A stretch of DNA of 64,000 bases from Ditibartonella apihabitans (GCF_002007485.1 NZ_CP015820.1:558001-622000), one strand, 5' to 3'. Numbered from the stretch's first letter, positions 29,731 to 38,421 are shown. Notes: a model not told the origin generated them from the letters alone. Numbers and translations are program-made.

Positions 29731-29772
29731 GTTGCCGGTCAATCAATAAATTGCCGGTCAATCAATAAATTG
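29716..29772 (+). repeat. 19-bp tandem repeat, three copies, spanning a stop codon
   Basis: Unit CCGGTCAATCAATAAATTG occurs three times in tandem (29716, 29735, 29754); the first copy differs at one base (AGTTG). The first copy holds the final codons and TAA of the 304-residue gene, so the later copies repeat PVNQ-stop. Looks like slippage duplication with no effect on the protein. Confidence 0.9.
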
Positions 29773-30173
29773 AATGTGAAGCCTTGAGAAGCACAAATTA
29801 TCACAAAAGCCATATTTTGCCGAAACTGTTAGGTAAGTCATTTGAAGGGAAGACCTTTTCGGTAAGATGGCGCTGGTTCTTCCGTTTTGTTCTATTCTTG
29901 GGTTTCCTTTCAGAATTTAAAATGCGCTTGAGGGCGCTATCCGATATATGAAGAGAGCGATCCGGTAAATGAAATGTGTTAGATGAAGTTTTTGGGTGAA
30001 GATTGACAAAATTCATTGCTTTAGCGCCACCGGATTCTTAAAAACAGCTTTTGTTTTTATGATAACTCATTGAAATATTTTATATATTTATATTTTTTAA
30101 AAAACATTTCAAACGCAAGTCTCGCGCAAGTTTAAGGGCCTATTGTTTATTCTGTTCAATAGAGTATACGACA
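29731..30173. other. Intergenic region upstream of flgB
   Basis: About 440 bases holding the tandem 19-bp repeat at its start, an AT-rich stretch around 30060-30110, and the candidate FtcR boxes near 30114-30133. No convincing ORF; the minus-strand frame 29801-30016 has no ribosome binding site or family signal. Confidence 0.5.
30114..30133 (+). promoter_or_regulatory. Candidate FtcR boxes upstream of flgB
   Basis: CGCAAGT followed by TCGCGCAAGTTT; the two CGCAAG cores are 11 bases apart, one helical turn, as expected for an OmpR-type response regulator binding tandem half sites. Located 40 bases before the flgB ATG. Shares TCGCGCAAG(C/T)TT with flhA and fliF upstream regions. Confidence 0.45.
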
Positions 30174-30560
30174 ATGGGTCCGGTAAATCTTTTCGATATA
30201 GCAAATAAACAAGCAGACTGGTTGGCAACGCGCCAAAAGACTGTCGCGAGTAACGTTGCTAACGTTAATACTCCCGGATACAAAGCGCGTGACGTAAAAG
30301 ACTTCGCTGCAATTCTCAACAATGATACCATGGCAATGGCTGTAACAAACAGTAAGCACATGGATGTCACGGATAATGGCATGGAATCCCATGCAATGCG
30401 GCCTGAAGATACGATTGAAACCACCCATTCCGGAAATAATGTCAATCTGGAAGAAGAAATGCGTAAAGGTGGTGAAATCGGCCAGCAAATGTCACTCAAT
30501 ACCGTTATCGTAAAAGCCTTTCATCGAATGATGATGGCTACCGTTAAAGGAGGATCGTGA
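30174..30560 (+). CDS. flgB: Flagellar basal-body rod protein FlgB
   Basis: 128 residues. Opens MGPVNLFDIANKQADWLATRQKTVASNVANVNTPGYKARDVKDF with the conserved rod-family motif (ANNxANxxTPGYK). It forms the proximal rod with FlgC, FlgF and FliE. Overlaps flgC: the stop TGA lies six bases before the flgC ATG, or overlaps a GTG alternative start. Confidence 0.96.
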   Translation: MGPVNLFDIANKQADWLATRQKTVASNVANVNTPGYKARDVKDFAAILNNDTMAMAVTNSKHMDVTDNGMESHAMRPEDTIETTHSGNNVNLEEEMRKGGEIGQQMSLNTVIVKAFHRMMMATVKGGS

Positions 30561-30562
30561 TC

Positions 30563-30979
30563 ATGTCTGATCCACTCGTTGCAGCCGGCCGGGTCGCAAC
30601 AACAGGGCTTGCAGCCCAATCAACCCGCCTTCGTATTATTGCTGAAAATATGGCCAATGCGAATTCGACAGGAGATACTGCCGCAGCAAATCCCTATCAA
30701 CGCAAGACAGTCAGTTTCGAGGCCGCTCTTAATCCTTATGCCGAAGCTCAAGGCGTAGAAATTGCCCGTATTTCCACGGATAAATCACCTTACATTGTCA
30801 AATATGAACCGGGTCATCCGGCCGCCGATGCTAATGGTTATGTGAAATATCCGAATGTGAATGCAATCGTTGAAATGGCAGATATGCGTGAAGCAAACCG
30901 GTCTTATGAAGCAAATCTACAAGTTATTCGTCAGGCCCGGGATCTCGTATCCCAGACAATTGACCTGCTGAGAGGTTAA
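30563..30979 (+). CDS. flgC: Flagellar basal-body rod protein FlgC
   Basis: About 138 residues from ATG 30563, which has AGGAGG ten bases before it; a GTG six bases earlier, overlapping flgB, is less well placed. Contains RLRIIAENMANANSTGDTAAANPYQRKTVSFE at the N-terminus and the C-terminal amphipathic helix NRSYEANLQVIRQARDLVSQTIDLL. Proximal rod component. Followed four bases later by a small gene whose last 25 residues resemble this helix. Confidence 0.95.
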   Translation: MSDPLVAAGRVATTGLAAQSTRLRIIAENMANANSTGDTAAANPYQRKTVSFEAALNPYAEAQGVEIARISTDKSPYIVKYEPGHPAADANGYVKYPNVNAIVEMADMREANRSYEANLQVIRQARDLVSQTIDLLRG

Positions 30980-30983
30980 TAAG

Positions 30984-31172
30984 TTGAAAACCATAATTAT
31001 AAATAAAGATGAAAATCTTTCGAAGCTTGAAGAACAATTGAGTAATAATGAGATCAATATCAAAGGCCAGACTATAAAGATTAGCGATGAAAGTAGCTAT
31101 AAAGCCAATCTCGAAGTTATCTGCCGCTCTGCACATTTGCTTGCAAGTGCACTGAAAATGACGGGGATTTGA
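30984..31172 (+). CDS. 62-residue protein between flgC and fliE resembling FlgC C-terminal helix
   Basis: TTG start, with GAGAGG nine bases earlier, four bases after the flgC stop; its TGA overlaps the fliE start by one base (TGATG). Residues 1-35 are a lysine/asparagine-rich segment with no homology visible. Residues 38-60 (SYKANLEVICRSAHLLAS) match the FlgC end (SYEANLQVIRQARDLVSQ) at about half of the positions; the DNA behind SYKANLEVI matches flgC at 19 of 24 bases. A small rod or adaptor protein, or a decaying duplicate of the flgC 3' end, is possible. Confidence 0.65.
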   Translation: MKTIIINKDENLSKLEEQLSNNEINIKGQTIKISDESSYKANLEVICRSAHLLASALKMTGI

Positions 31173-31525
31173 TGATGATACAGTCGTTAACATCAGCAAC
31201 AACACGTGCCGCTCTTGAAAGGTTGGGGCAATCATACGGCTCTAATGCCAGCCAGACAACTTCATTAGACACGCAAGCTACAGGTCAGGCTCAGGGTGTA
31301 AAAAGTCCTAGTTTCGATCAGGTACTCGCTGAAGTTAGCGGCGCCGTCGGAAACAATCTTGAAAAGGCCGAAAGCCTTTCAATGCAAAAAATGGAAGGTG
31401 GCGACGTGTCGGTTCGTGAAGTTGTCAATTCGGTAATGGATGCCGAACGTTCATTGAACACAGCGATTGCCATCAGAGACAAGATCGTTCAGGCCTATCT
31501 CGAAGTTAGTCGTATGCAAATTTAA
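31172..31525 (+). CDS. fliE: Flagellar hook-basal body complex protein FliE
   Basis: About 117 residues, ATG overlapping the stop of the preceding small gene (or a second ATG one codon later). The C-terminal half with DVSVREVVNSVMDAERSLNTAIAIRDKIVQAYLEVSRMQI is the FliE signature. FliE connects the MS-ring to the rod. The N-terminal part is Thr/Ser/Gln-rich. Confidence 0.95.
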   Translation: MMIQSLTSATTRAALERLGQSYGSNASQTTSLDTQATGQAQGVKSPSFDQVLAEVSGAVGNNLEKAESLSMQKMEGGDVSVREVVNSVMDAERSLNTAIAIRDKIVQAYLEVSRMQI

Positions 31526-31579
31526 CCGGTTGGTTCGGGTAACACTTGAGCAAATGAAAGAAATAAAGGGAAAAGTCCA

Positions 31580-32383
31580 ATGGTTATGAGATCTTTATCA
31601 ATTGCGGCCACCGGTATGAACGCCCAGCAGACCAATCTTGATGTGATTGCAAACAACATCGCAAACATCAACACCACTGGTTATAAACGCTCCCGCGCCG
31701 AATTCAGTGATCTTATGTACACGACAGATCGCGCTGTTGGCGTCCCGAATATGATGAATGAAGCAACTATTCCGGAAGGTGCCATTGTCGGTCTTGGTGT
31801 TCGTACTGCTGCCGTTCGCAAAAACAATATGCAGGGTTCGTTCGTTCAGACAACCAACTCGCTTGATTTGGCGATCCGTGGACGAGGTTATTTTGAAATT
31901 CAGGATCCGAATGGCAACACGTTTTATACCCGTTCGGGTGCATTCAACCTGAACGAAAACGGACAGGTTGTCACCCTTGATGGCAATCTCGTCCAGCCGG
32001 TTATTACTGTTCCGAACGAACTCGGCAAAAACGGCATTATTACAGTGAGTGCAGATGGTCGCGTAACCTATCAGCCGGATGCCGATGCTGCTCCGGTTGA
32101 AGCCGGTCGTCTCAACATGATCAATTTTACCAATGAAGCAGGCCTCGAGCCGGTTGGTGACAATCTTTTTCGTGAGACACAGGCTTCGGGTGCACCTATT
32201 GCGGGTAATCCGGGTGAAGAAAACTATGGAACGATCATGCAGGGCTATCTTGAAGCTTCGAACGTTGATCCGGTGAAAGAAATTACCGAATTGATCGCGG
32301 CTCAACGTGCTTATGAAATGAATTCGAAAGTTATTCAGGCCGCAGATGAAATGTCGGCAGTTGTTTCGAAGAACTTAAGGTAA
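31580..32383 (+). CDS. flgG: Flagellar distal rod protein FlgG
   Basis: 267 residues, exported to form the distal rod. N-terminus [40 protein letters not shown], then [26 protein letters not shown] near residue 95, with a C-terminal helix [39 protein letters not shown] at 31580, or two codons later at MRSLSI, the more usual start. Preceded by AAAGGGAAAAG. Confidence 0.97.
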   Translation: MVMRSLSIAATGMNAQQTNLDVIANNIANINTTGYKRSRAEFSDLMYTTDRAVGVPNMMNEATIPEGAIVGLGVRTAAVRKNNMQGSFVQTTNSLDLAIRGRGYFEIQDPNGNTFYTRSGAFNLNENGQVVTLDGNLVQPVITVPNELGKNGIITVSADGRVTYQPDADAAPVEAGRLNMINFTNEAGLEPVGDNLFRETQASGAPIAGNPGEENYGTIMQGYLEASNVDPVKEITELIAAQRAYEMNSKVIQAADEMSAVVSKNLR

Positions 32384-32389
32384 TTTAAA

Positions 32390-32851
32390 ATGAAAAAGCT
32401 TTCTCTCCTTATTGCAGGTTTATTGTTGTCGACAGCGTCGATAACGCAAGCCTATGCGGATAGGATAGGCTTTCTCGTTCCGACCACGACAGTCTATGCC
32501 GGACAGCCTGTAAGCAATGTCGGTCTTAGTGAAAGGATGTTTTACATCAAGGTTGATGCGGCTCCTTTATATGTAACCGATGTCAAGCAGGCTTTGAACA
32601 AGGTTGCTAAACGTACATTGCCAGCCGGCCGGCCGATCTCGTTATCTTCTTTGGGAGATCCGGTTCTGATTGAACGTGGTCAATCTACAAAACTGGTTTT
32701 CAATGCCGGTGATTTGGTAATAACCGCTTCGGGCGTTTCGATGGAACCCGGCAGTGCAGGTGATTTTATCAAGGTTCGCAATGTCGATTCCGGTCGTATT
32801 GTAAGCGGTACGGTCTTGTCTGACGGCAGCGTCAGGGTAGGTGGGCAATGA
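32390..32851 (+). CDS. flgA: P-ring assembly chaperone FlgA
   Basis: 153 residues with a signal peptide (LLIAGLLLSTASITQAYA, cleaved about residue 23). The rest is the SAF-like domain of FlgA, seen as VGFLVPTTTVYAGQPVSN and RTLPAGRPISLSSLGDPVLIERGQSTKLVFNAG, typical of proteins that chaperone FlgI in the periplasm. It overlaps flgI by four bases and follows flgG by seven bases in one operon. Confidence 0.92.
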   Translation: MKKLSLLIAGLLLSTASITQAYADRIGFLVPTTTVYAGQPVSNVGLSERMFYIKVDAAPLYVTDVKQALNKVAKRTLPAGRPISLSSLGDPVLIERGQSTKLVFNAGDLVITASGVSMEPGSAGDFIKVRNVDSGRIVSGTVLSDGSVRVGGQ

Positions 32852-34092
32852 TTGGTTGTTCGTTAAGGATTGGTCGTTCGTTAGGAATTGTTGCGGCTTT
32901 ATTGATGGGTGTTATGCCCGCATTTGCCGATGAAGGTGGCCGCAATGTACGCCATTTCAATTCCGAAGCAGCATCCGATGCTTCATGGCTCGGTTCGGGC
33001 GGTGATCCGGCAAAGATGCGCTATTCCGACCTTTCACGCCCCGGAGTTGTTGCAAGATTGAAAGATATTGCTGAAATTCAGGGCGTCCGTGAAAACCAGC
33101 TCGTCGGCTACGGTTTGGTTATCGGTCTTAACGGCACAGGCGATTCGTTACGTAATTCACCTTTTACAGAACAATCTTTACGTGCCATGTTGGATAATCT
33201 CGGAATTAGCCCGCCGGCTGGTGCTTCGCGTGCAAATAACATTGCCGCGGTTATTGTTACCGCCGATATTCCACCTTTTGCAACGCCGGGTTCAAGAATT
33301 GATGTCAGTGTTTCATCACTGGGTGATGCAAAGTCCTTACAGGGTGGTACGCTGGTTATGACACCGCTTCTTGGTGCAGATGGCGAAACCTATGCTGTTG
33401 CACAAGGTAATATGATCATTTCCGGTTTTGCTGCACAAGGTGCCGCAGAATCTGTAACGCAAGGGGTTCCGACCTCCGGTCGTATTCCGAATGGCGCTCT
33501 GGTCGAGCGTAAAGTCGAAGGCAATTTCAACCGCGATGCCGATATTGTTCTGGAATTGCATAATCCGGATTTTTCGACAGCTATCCGCGTTGCTGACCTG
33601 GTCAATGTTTTTGCCAATAAACGCTATCATCAAAGCGTTGCAAAAGAACGTGATGCAAAAACGGTTGTTTTGAAAAAACCGGCAAGTATTTCGGCAGCCC
33701 GTTTCATTGCCGAAATCGAGGGGCTTCCCATTCCGACAGACGAAGTTGCCCGTGTTGTTGTTGATGAACGTACAGGTACTGTTGTTATCGGTGAAAAGGT
33801 CCGTGTTTCGCGTGTTGCAATTTCGCATGGCAGTTTGACTGTTCGCGTTACCGAAACGCCTTATGCGTCACAACCCGAGCCGTTCAGTGAAACGGGAGAC
33901 ACTGTAGTCCTTCCACAAACAGCCGTCGATGCAAATGAACAAACGTCCAATATAGGTATTCTCGGCGGAACCGATCTGGATAATTTGGTAAAAGGGTTGA
34001 ACCAGATCGGTGTCAAGCCCACCGGTATCATCGCCATCCTTCAGGCGATTAAAACGTCCGGTGCACTTCATGCGGAGCTTGTGGTTCAATGA
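32848..34092 (+). CDS. flgI: Flagellar P-ring protein FlgI
   Basis: 414 residues with a cleavable signal (LGIVAALLMGVMPAFA). Signatures: RLKDIAEIQGVRENQLVGYGLVIGLNGTGDS near residue 75 and the C-terminal DLDNLVKGLNQIGVKPTGIIAILQAIKTSGALHAELVVQ. Forms the peptidoglycan-layer ring. Overlaps flgA and motE by four bases each, giving coupled translation. Confidence 0.97.
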   Translation: MIGCSLRIGRSLGIVAALLMGVMPAFADEGGRNVRHFNSEAASDASWLGSGGDPAKMRYSDLSRPGVVARLKDIAEIQGVRENQLVGYGLVIGLNGTGDSLRNSPFTEQSLRAMLDNLGISPPAGASRANNIAAVIVTADIPPFATPGSRIDVSVSSLGDAKSLQGGTLVMTPLLGADGETYAVAQGNMIISGFAAQGAAESVTQGVPTSGRIPNGALVERKVEGNFNRDADIVLELHNPDFSTAIRVADLVNVFANKRYHQSVAKERDAKTVVLKKPASISAARFIAEIEGLPIPTDEVARVVVDERTGTVVIGEKVRVSRVAISHGSLTVRVTETPYASQPEPFSETGDTVVLPQTAVDANEQTSNIGILGGTDLDNLVKGLNQIGVKPTGIIAILQAIKTSGALHAELVVQ

Positions 34093-34688
34093 TCGGATCT
34101 CGGCGTAAAGTTCTGGCAATTCTGGGATTGGTTCCGCTGTGCGGGCTCATGAATAACGCTTTTGCACAAAAAGGTGCTGCGACTTCAAGCCCGAACAAAT
34201 CATCCACCATTCCTTCGGCTCCTTCGCCGCAGCGTACACTTCCCTCTGCCAATGCCTCGCAGGATGAAATTGAAAAATTCTGCGGCAATATTGACAGTCA
34301 GGCGGCAGATGCCCGCTTCGAACTACAGAGTCAGCAATTGCAGCAATTACGCATGCAGATCGATGATCGCATCAAGGTTCTGGAAGAAAAACGTCAGGAA
34401 TACGAGAACTGGCTGAACAAACGTAACGAATTTTTGGCAAAAGCTCAGGATTCATTGGTCAATATCATTTCCAAAATGCGCCCTGATGCTGCTGCTGCCC
34501 AATTGGCGCTGGTTGATGATTTTGCCGCAGCCGCCATTATGTTGAAACTGACGCCGCGTGTTTCGAGTGCCATTATGAATGAATTGCCACCGGAAAAATC
34601 GGCCAACCTCACCAAAGTTCTGGTGAGTGCACAAAAACTTCCGCCGGAAAACAAGCCGGCACCTAAGTCTGTAAAAGCAGGCCAATGA
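34089..34688 (+). CDS. motE: MotE-type chaperone of the MotC protein
   Basis: 199 residues with an N-terminal signal sequence and then a helical domain with a coiled-coil (LQQLRMQIDDRIKVLEEKRQEYENWLNKRNEF). The FLAKAQDSLVNIISKMRPDAAAAQLALVDDFAAAAIMLKL segment is an MgtE N-terminal-like fold. Encoded between flgI and flgH, this is the location of MotE in Sinorhizobium, where it is a periplasmic chaperone for MotC. Function by position and family; no direct test. Confidence 0.85.
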   Translation: MIGSRRKVLAILGLVPLCGLMNNAFAQKGAATSSPNKSSTIPSAPSPQRTLPSANASQDEIEKFCGNIDSQAADARFELQSQQLQQLRMQIDDRIKVLEEKRQEYENWLNKRNEFLAKAQDSLVNIISKMRPDAAAAQLALVDDFAAAAIMLKLTPRVSSAIMNELPPEKSANLTKVLVSAQKLPPENKPAPKSVKAGQ

Positions 34689-35425
34689 TGAAAGTTAAAC
34701 AAATGAAAAACGTTTTAGACACCCGTAAATCAAGAGTCGCGCTTATCAGTGTCGTTCTGGCAACGGTTGCGCTTTCTGGCTGTTCTTACAATACAAAAGA
34801 TTTTAACTCGGTGCCGGATTTTTCACCGGTTCGGGCAGATCTCGGCTATGCTCCCTCGATGAACCCCGATATTTATCCGACAAAACCGAAAGAAAGCAAA
34901 TATTCGCTTTACCGTTCATCGTCGAACAGCTTTTACCGCGACCCGCGTGCGATGAAACCGGGGGACGTATTAACTGTCCAGATTTCGATCAATGACCGCG
35001 CCAATTTGAATAACAAGAGTGATCTGAAACGTGATGCCAATGGCAAATATACGTTAGGCGCAACTTACCCGCTGATAGGTAAAAACAGTGGTAGCGTGAA
35101 TGGTGATTCAACCGCCCACTCGAAGGGTGATGCGAAGGTTGAGCGTAAGGAAGACATCAAATTGTCGGTTGCAGCAGTTGTTACAGATGTATTGCCGAAT
35201 GGCAATCTGGTTATCAACGGTTCGCAGGAAGTTCGCGTCAACTACGAATTGCGTGTTCTGAATGTTGCTGGCGTTGTACGCCCGCGTGATATTACCGGTA
35301 ACAACACGATCGAATACAATAAAATCGCTGAAGCCCGCATTTCCTATGGTGGGCGTGGTCGCATGAGCGAGATCCAGCAACCGCCTTATGGCCAGCAGAT
35401 TATGAACCAGATATCGCCATTCTGA
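34685..35425 (+). CDS. flgH: Flagellar L-ring lipoprotein FlgH
   Basis: 246 residues. The lipobox LSGC (residues about 30-33) follows a hydrophobic signal segment. Contains RAMKPGDVLTVQISINDRANLNN and the end GGRGRMSEIQQPPYGQQIMNQISPF, as in the family. The outer-membrane L-ring sits outside the P-ring. The true start could be the second ATG (MKNVLDTRKS) a few codons on. A terminator-like hairpin follows 20 bases downstream. Confidence 0.97.
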   Translation: MMKVKQMKNVLDTRKSRVALISVVLATVALSGCSYNTKDFNSVPDFSPVRADLGYAPSMNPDIYPTKPKESKYSLYRSSSNSFYRDPRAMKPGDVLTVQISINDRANLNNKSDLKRDANGKYTLGATYPLIGKNSGSVNGDSTAHSKGDAKVERKEDIKLSVAAVVTDVLPNGNLVINGSQEVRVNYELRVLNVAGVVRPRDITGNNTIEYNKIAEARISYGGRGRMSEIQQPPYGQQIMNQISPF

Positions 35426-35446
35426 TAGAATTGGTAGATATGATAA

Positions 35447-35480
35447 TAAAGGGAGCTTCATCTTCAACAGGCTCCCTTTA
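35447..35480 (+). terminator. Inverted repeat after flgH
   Basis: Arms TAAAGGGAGC (35447-35456) and GCTCCCTTTA (35471-35480), loop 14 bases, beginning 22 bases after the flgH stop. The following bases are TTCAAGTTCT, not a strong U-tract. Likely ends the flgB-flgH transcript before fliL-fliP. Confidence 0.55.
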
Positions 35481-35605
35481 TTCAAGTTCTGTATAAGGAC
35501 TTGAAAGCTTGCCACTTTAAGGTTTATTCATCTATTCTCTGATAGAATACTGATAAAACGGAAAAAAGGGCATAAATGCCTTGAACTTTAAATTAAGAGG
35601 TTTTT

Positions 35606-36100
35606 ATGGCAGGAGAGCCTGAAAAAGGTGACGGAAAAGGAAAAAAGGCTGGCGGTTTCAAAGCACTGCTTCTTGCCGGTGTTATTTTAACTTTGGTTGC
35701 TGCTGGCGGCGGCTGGTTTTTGGGAACACAAATCGGTAAGGAAATTGCTCCTCCGCCAGAGCCGGTAAAAACCGAGGCCCAGAAAAATGCCGACACGATC
35801 GCGTCAAATAGTAGTGTTACCATTTTAAATCCTATTCTTACCAATATGGCTGCGCCCAATAACGCCTGGATCCGTATTGAATGTTCTCTCGTATCACAAC
35901 CCGGTGAAGTGCTTTCTCCTTCTGTTGCTGCTGAAATTTCAAATGATTTTTTGGCTTATTTGCGAAATAGCACGATTGCGCAAATCAAAGGAGCTTCCGG
36001 ACTTATGAATCTGCGGGAAGATCTAGTTGATCGGGCGCGTACCCGTTCACAGGGCAAAGTGACCAATGTTCTGATTTCTAGTCTGGTGGTCGAGCAATGA
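35606..36100 (+). CDS. fliL: Flagellar basal-body-associated protein FliL
   Basis: 164 residues with an N-terminal charged stretch, a transmembrane helix (ALLLAGVILTLVAAGGGWFLG, about residues 20-40) and a periplasmic domain containing SVTILNPILTNMAAPNNAWIRIECSLV. The end LRNSTIAQIKGASGLMNLREDLVDRARTRSQGKVTNVLISSLVVEQ is typical. FliL stabilises the stator ring. Overlaps fliP by four bases. Confidence 0.9.
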   Translation: MAGEPEKGDGKGKKAGGFKALLLAGVILTLVAAGGGWFLGTQIGKEIAPPPEPVKTEAQKNADTIASNSSVTILNPILTNMAAPNNAWIRIECSLVSQPGEVLSPSVAAEISNDFLAYLRNSTIAQIKGASGLMNLREDLVDRARTRSQGKVTNVLISSLVVEQ

Positions 36101-36867
36101 AACGCCTTTTCCTGCTGGCATTTTTTATATTGCTTTTGGGCGTTGACAGTGCCTTTGCGCAGGAAACCAATGCCGCAGCAGCACAAGCATCAGGCGGCGG
36201 GGCGCTGTCAAATCTGCTGCCGAAGGCGGGGGGTTCGATAAGCGGGCGGATTGTCCAACTTTTCGGTTTGTTAACGGTACTTTCCGTGGCTCCGGGGTTG
36301 CTCATAATGGTAACAAGCTTCACCCGCTTTGCCATTGCGTTTTCCCTCTTGCGTTCCGGCCTCGGTTTGCAAACAGCTCCCTCCAATCTGGTCATGATTT
36401 CGCTCGCATTGTTCATGACATTCTATGTTATGGCTCCGACCTTCAATCAGGCGTGGACCGGCGGCGTTCAACCGCTTATGAATAACGAGATTAGCGAACA
36501 ACAAGCGGCAGAACGCATTGGCCAGCCATTTCGTGAATTCATGCTCAGTCAGGTGCGGGAAAAGGATCTTGATCTTTTTGTCGATCTGGCAGACCCCTCG
36601 TTTCAGGTTGGCTCCGGTGAACAGGTCGATTACCGTGTTCTTGTGCCTGCCTTTATGATTTCCGAATTGCGGCGCGGTTTCGAAATCGGTTTTCTCATTG
36701 TCTTGCCCTTTCTGGTTATCGACCTTGTCGTTGCAACTTTGACAATGTCTATGGGCATGATGATGCTGCCGCCAACCGTTATATCCCTGCCTTTCAAAAT
36801 TCTGTTTTTTGTTTTGATCGACGGGTGGAATTTGCTGGTAGGAAGTTTGATACGCTCATTTAATTAG
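36097..36867 (+). CDS. fliP: Flagellar export gate protein FliP
   Basis: 256 residues with a cleavable signal (AFFILLLGVDSAFA), then four membrane segments. Signatures include FGLLTVLSVAPGLLIMVTSFTRF near residue 50 and IDLVVATLTMSMGMMMLPPTVISLPFKILFFVLIDGW near residue 212. Export gate with FliQ and FliR. FliO, which in enterics helps FliP assembly, is not recognisable in the island. Confidence 0.97.
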   Translation: MKRLFLLAFFILLLGVDSAFAQETNAAAAQASGGGALSNLLPKAGGSISGRIVQLFGLLTVLSVAPGLLIMVTSFTRFAIAFSLLRSGLGLQTAPSNLVMISLALFMTFYVMAPTFNQAWTGGVQPLMNNEISEQQAAERIGQPFREFMLSQVREKDLDLFVDLADPSFQVGSGEQVDYRVLVPAFMISELRRGFEIGFLIVLPFLVIDLVVATLTMSMGMMMLPPTVISLPFKILFFVLIDGWNLLVGSLIRSFN

Positions 36868-36917
36868 ACGAAAAAACTAATTAACATATTTTTGAAAAAA
36901 TTTTTTTCTAAAAAACC

Positions 36918-36946
36918 TTTACATACGTTAGTAAGCCGACTAAATA
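36918..36946 (+). promoter_or_regulatory. Promoter of first flagellin gene
   Basis: TTTACA (36918-36923), a 17-base spacer and TAAATA (36941-36946). The same arrangement appears before the other two flagellin genes. The expected start is around 36953, at the GTGAAAGG that opens the conserved leader. A primary sigma-factor promoter is therefore likely; activators not known. Confidence 0.6.
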
Positions 36947-36952
36947 AGAGTC

Positions 36953-37075
36953 GTGAAAGGTTAGCGAGGTCTTCACAAAGAAAACCGGTTGTAGCTAATA
37001 GGCATGATGCCGTTCTTTCACCCGCTGGTTGGCCAGCATGTCCCTGTTAAATTCTAATCCGAAGGGACAATTATT
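36953..37075 (+). promoter_or_regulatory. Structured leader of first flagellin gene
   Basis: About 123 nt, conserved in all three flagellin genes. It contains GGCATGATGCC (37001-37011), the hairpin GCTGG-TTGG-CCAGC (37024-37037) and TGTCCC (37039-37044) able to pair with GGGACA (37064-37069). GAAGGG, the likely ribosome binding site, lies in that stem, nine bases before the ATG. FlbT, known to act on flagellin mRNA leaders in Caulobacter, is encoded in this island and is a plausible partner. Confidence 0.55.
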
Positions 37076-38143
37076 ATGGGTACAAGTCTACTTACCAACC
37101 AATCCGCTATGAATGCTTTGCAAACATTGCGTTCAATTGGTGATAACATGGACATAACGCAGCGCCGTGTTTCAACGGGCTTGCGCATTAACGAAGCATC
37201 CGACAACACCGCTTATTGGTCAATTTCATCTATGATGAAGTCTGACCGTAATGCATTAAGTTCTGTTTCCGATGCGATGGCTTTGGGTAAAAGCCAGATT
37301 GATGTTGCTAACGCAACCATTGATAAATCGAAAGATTATCTTGATAACATCCAGAAATCTTTGACCACTGCCTATGAAAAAGGTTCAGGTGATGTTGCAA
37401 AGATTCAGGCTGATATCAAAGCCAATATGAATGATATTCAGTCCGCTGTTTATTCGGCATCTTTGGCTGAAAAGAACATTCTTGGTAATGGCGGCGAGTC
37501 AGTCCGTATTGCCGGTTCCTATCGTCGTGAAGGCTCGAATGTTTATGTCGATATGATCGACGTTGGTGGTGCTGACCTTAACTTTGCAACAAAACAAGCT
37601 GATGGTACGTTCGATTTGACCAAAGGCGTCTTGAAAGACGTTTTTGGTAAAGCAGAAACTGCACCGGATTTTGCGAAATTGGACGATGATCTTCAAAAAG
37701 CTCAGGCTGCCCTTGCATCAAAAGGTGATACTGCCACTGAAGATGATAAGAAAGGCGTAACAGATGCTCAAGACGCCATTACTAATGCTGTCAAGGATAT
37801 GACCGTTCAGGATTTTGTTGATGCCGATTTCAGTAAAGTTTCGTCGGCAACGATGGAACAGGTTCTGAAAACTGTTCAGGGCAAAGTTACGAATGCAACA
37901 TCTAATGTTGTGACTGCTGGTGCAACACTTGGTGCTGCGAAAGCACAGGTTACAGGCCAGATCGACTATGTCAGCAAGTTGATGGATGCCGTTGATAAAG
38001 GTGTCGGTTCACTGGTTGATGCCGATATGAATGCAGAATCTGCCCGCCTTGCTTCTTTGCAGGTTCAACAGCAATTGGGCATTCAGGCTTTGTCAATTGC
38101 AAACCAGAACAGCCAGAACATCTTGTCGCTGTTCCGTCAATAA
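37076..38143 (+). CDS. Flagellin, copy 1
   Basis: 355 residues, filament subunit. N-terminal MGTSLLTNQSAMNALQTLRSIGDNMDITQRRVSTGLRINEASDNTAYWSISSMMKSDRNALSSV and C-terminal VDADMNAESARLASLQVQQQLGIQALSIANQNSQNILSLFRQ are the polymerisation domains. The exposed middle (about residues 195-270) differs from the other two copies. No cysteine. Transcribed alone, from its own promoter and terminator. The D1 segment at residues 80-100 lacks the LQRVRELAVQ motif of enteric flagellins recognised by TLR5. Confidence 0.97.
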   Translation: MGTSLLTNQSAMNALQTLRSIGDNMDITQRRVSTGLRINEASDNTAYWSISSMMKSDRNALSSVSDAMALGKSQIDVANATIDKSKDYLDNIQKSLTTAYEKGSGDVAKIQADIKANMNDIQSAVYSASLAEKNILGNGGESVRIAGSYRREGSNVYVDMIDVGGADLNFATKQADGTFDLTKGVLKDVFGKAETAPDFAKLDDDLQKAQAALASKGDTATEDDKKGVTDAQDAITNAVKDMTVQDFVDADFSKVSSATMEQVLKTVQGKVTNATSNVVTAGATLGAAKAQVTGQIDYVSKLMDAVDKGVGSLVDADMNAESARLASLQVQQQLGIQALSIANQNSQNILSLFRQ

Positions 38144-38159
38144 TGGCAATAATGCTCTT

Positions 38160-38179
38160 CCGGTTGCAAATGCAACCGG
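38160..38179 (+). promoter_or_regulatory. Hairpin downstream of first flagellin gene
   Basis: An inverted repeat with 9-base arms (CCGGTTGCA and TGCAACCGG) and a 2-base middle, 16 bases past the stop. Present and identical after each flagellin gene, about 20 bases upstream of a second terminator hairpin. Possibly mRNA-stabilising. Confidence 0.5.
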
Positions 38180-38201
38180 AGTTGCTCTATTAATTTAAAA
38201 A

Positions 38202-38229
38202 GGCCGCGTCATTTACGCGGCCTTTTTTT
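38202..38229 (+). terminator. Rho-independent terminator of first flagellin gene
   Basis: GGCCGCGT and ACGCGGCC arms (38202-38222), followed by seven T residues. Similar terminators follow the other two flagellin genes. Confidence 0.9.
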
Positions 38230-38385
38230 ATGGCCATTTGATATTTATTGCAGGATGTAGCGAAAATAAAAACATAAGCCGGCTAACTAAAACATTATCA
38301 TTTTCTTAAAAAGCGTAATAAAATCATAATGATAAATGTAAAACATAAATAAAAATAAAATCGATATTATTTTTTATAAAGTATA

Positions 38386-38414
38386 TTTACATTTAAACCA
38401 TTATAACGTATATT
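38386..38414 (+). promoter_or_regulatory. Promoter of second flagellin gene
   Basis: TTTACA (38386-38391), 17-base spacer, TATATT (38409-38414). Transcript start expected near 38422 (GTGACAGG). Same architecture as the other flagellin promoters. Confidence 0.6.
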
Positions 38415-38421
38415 ATAAAGC

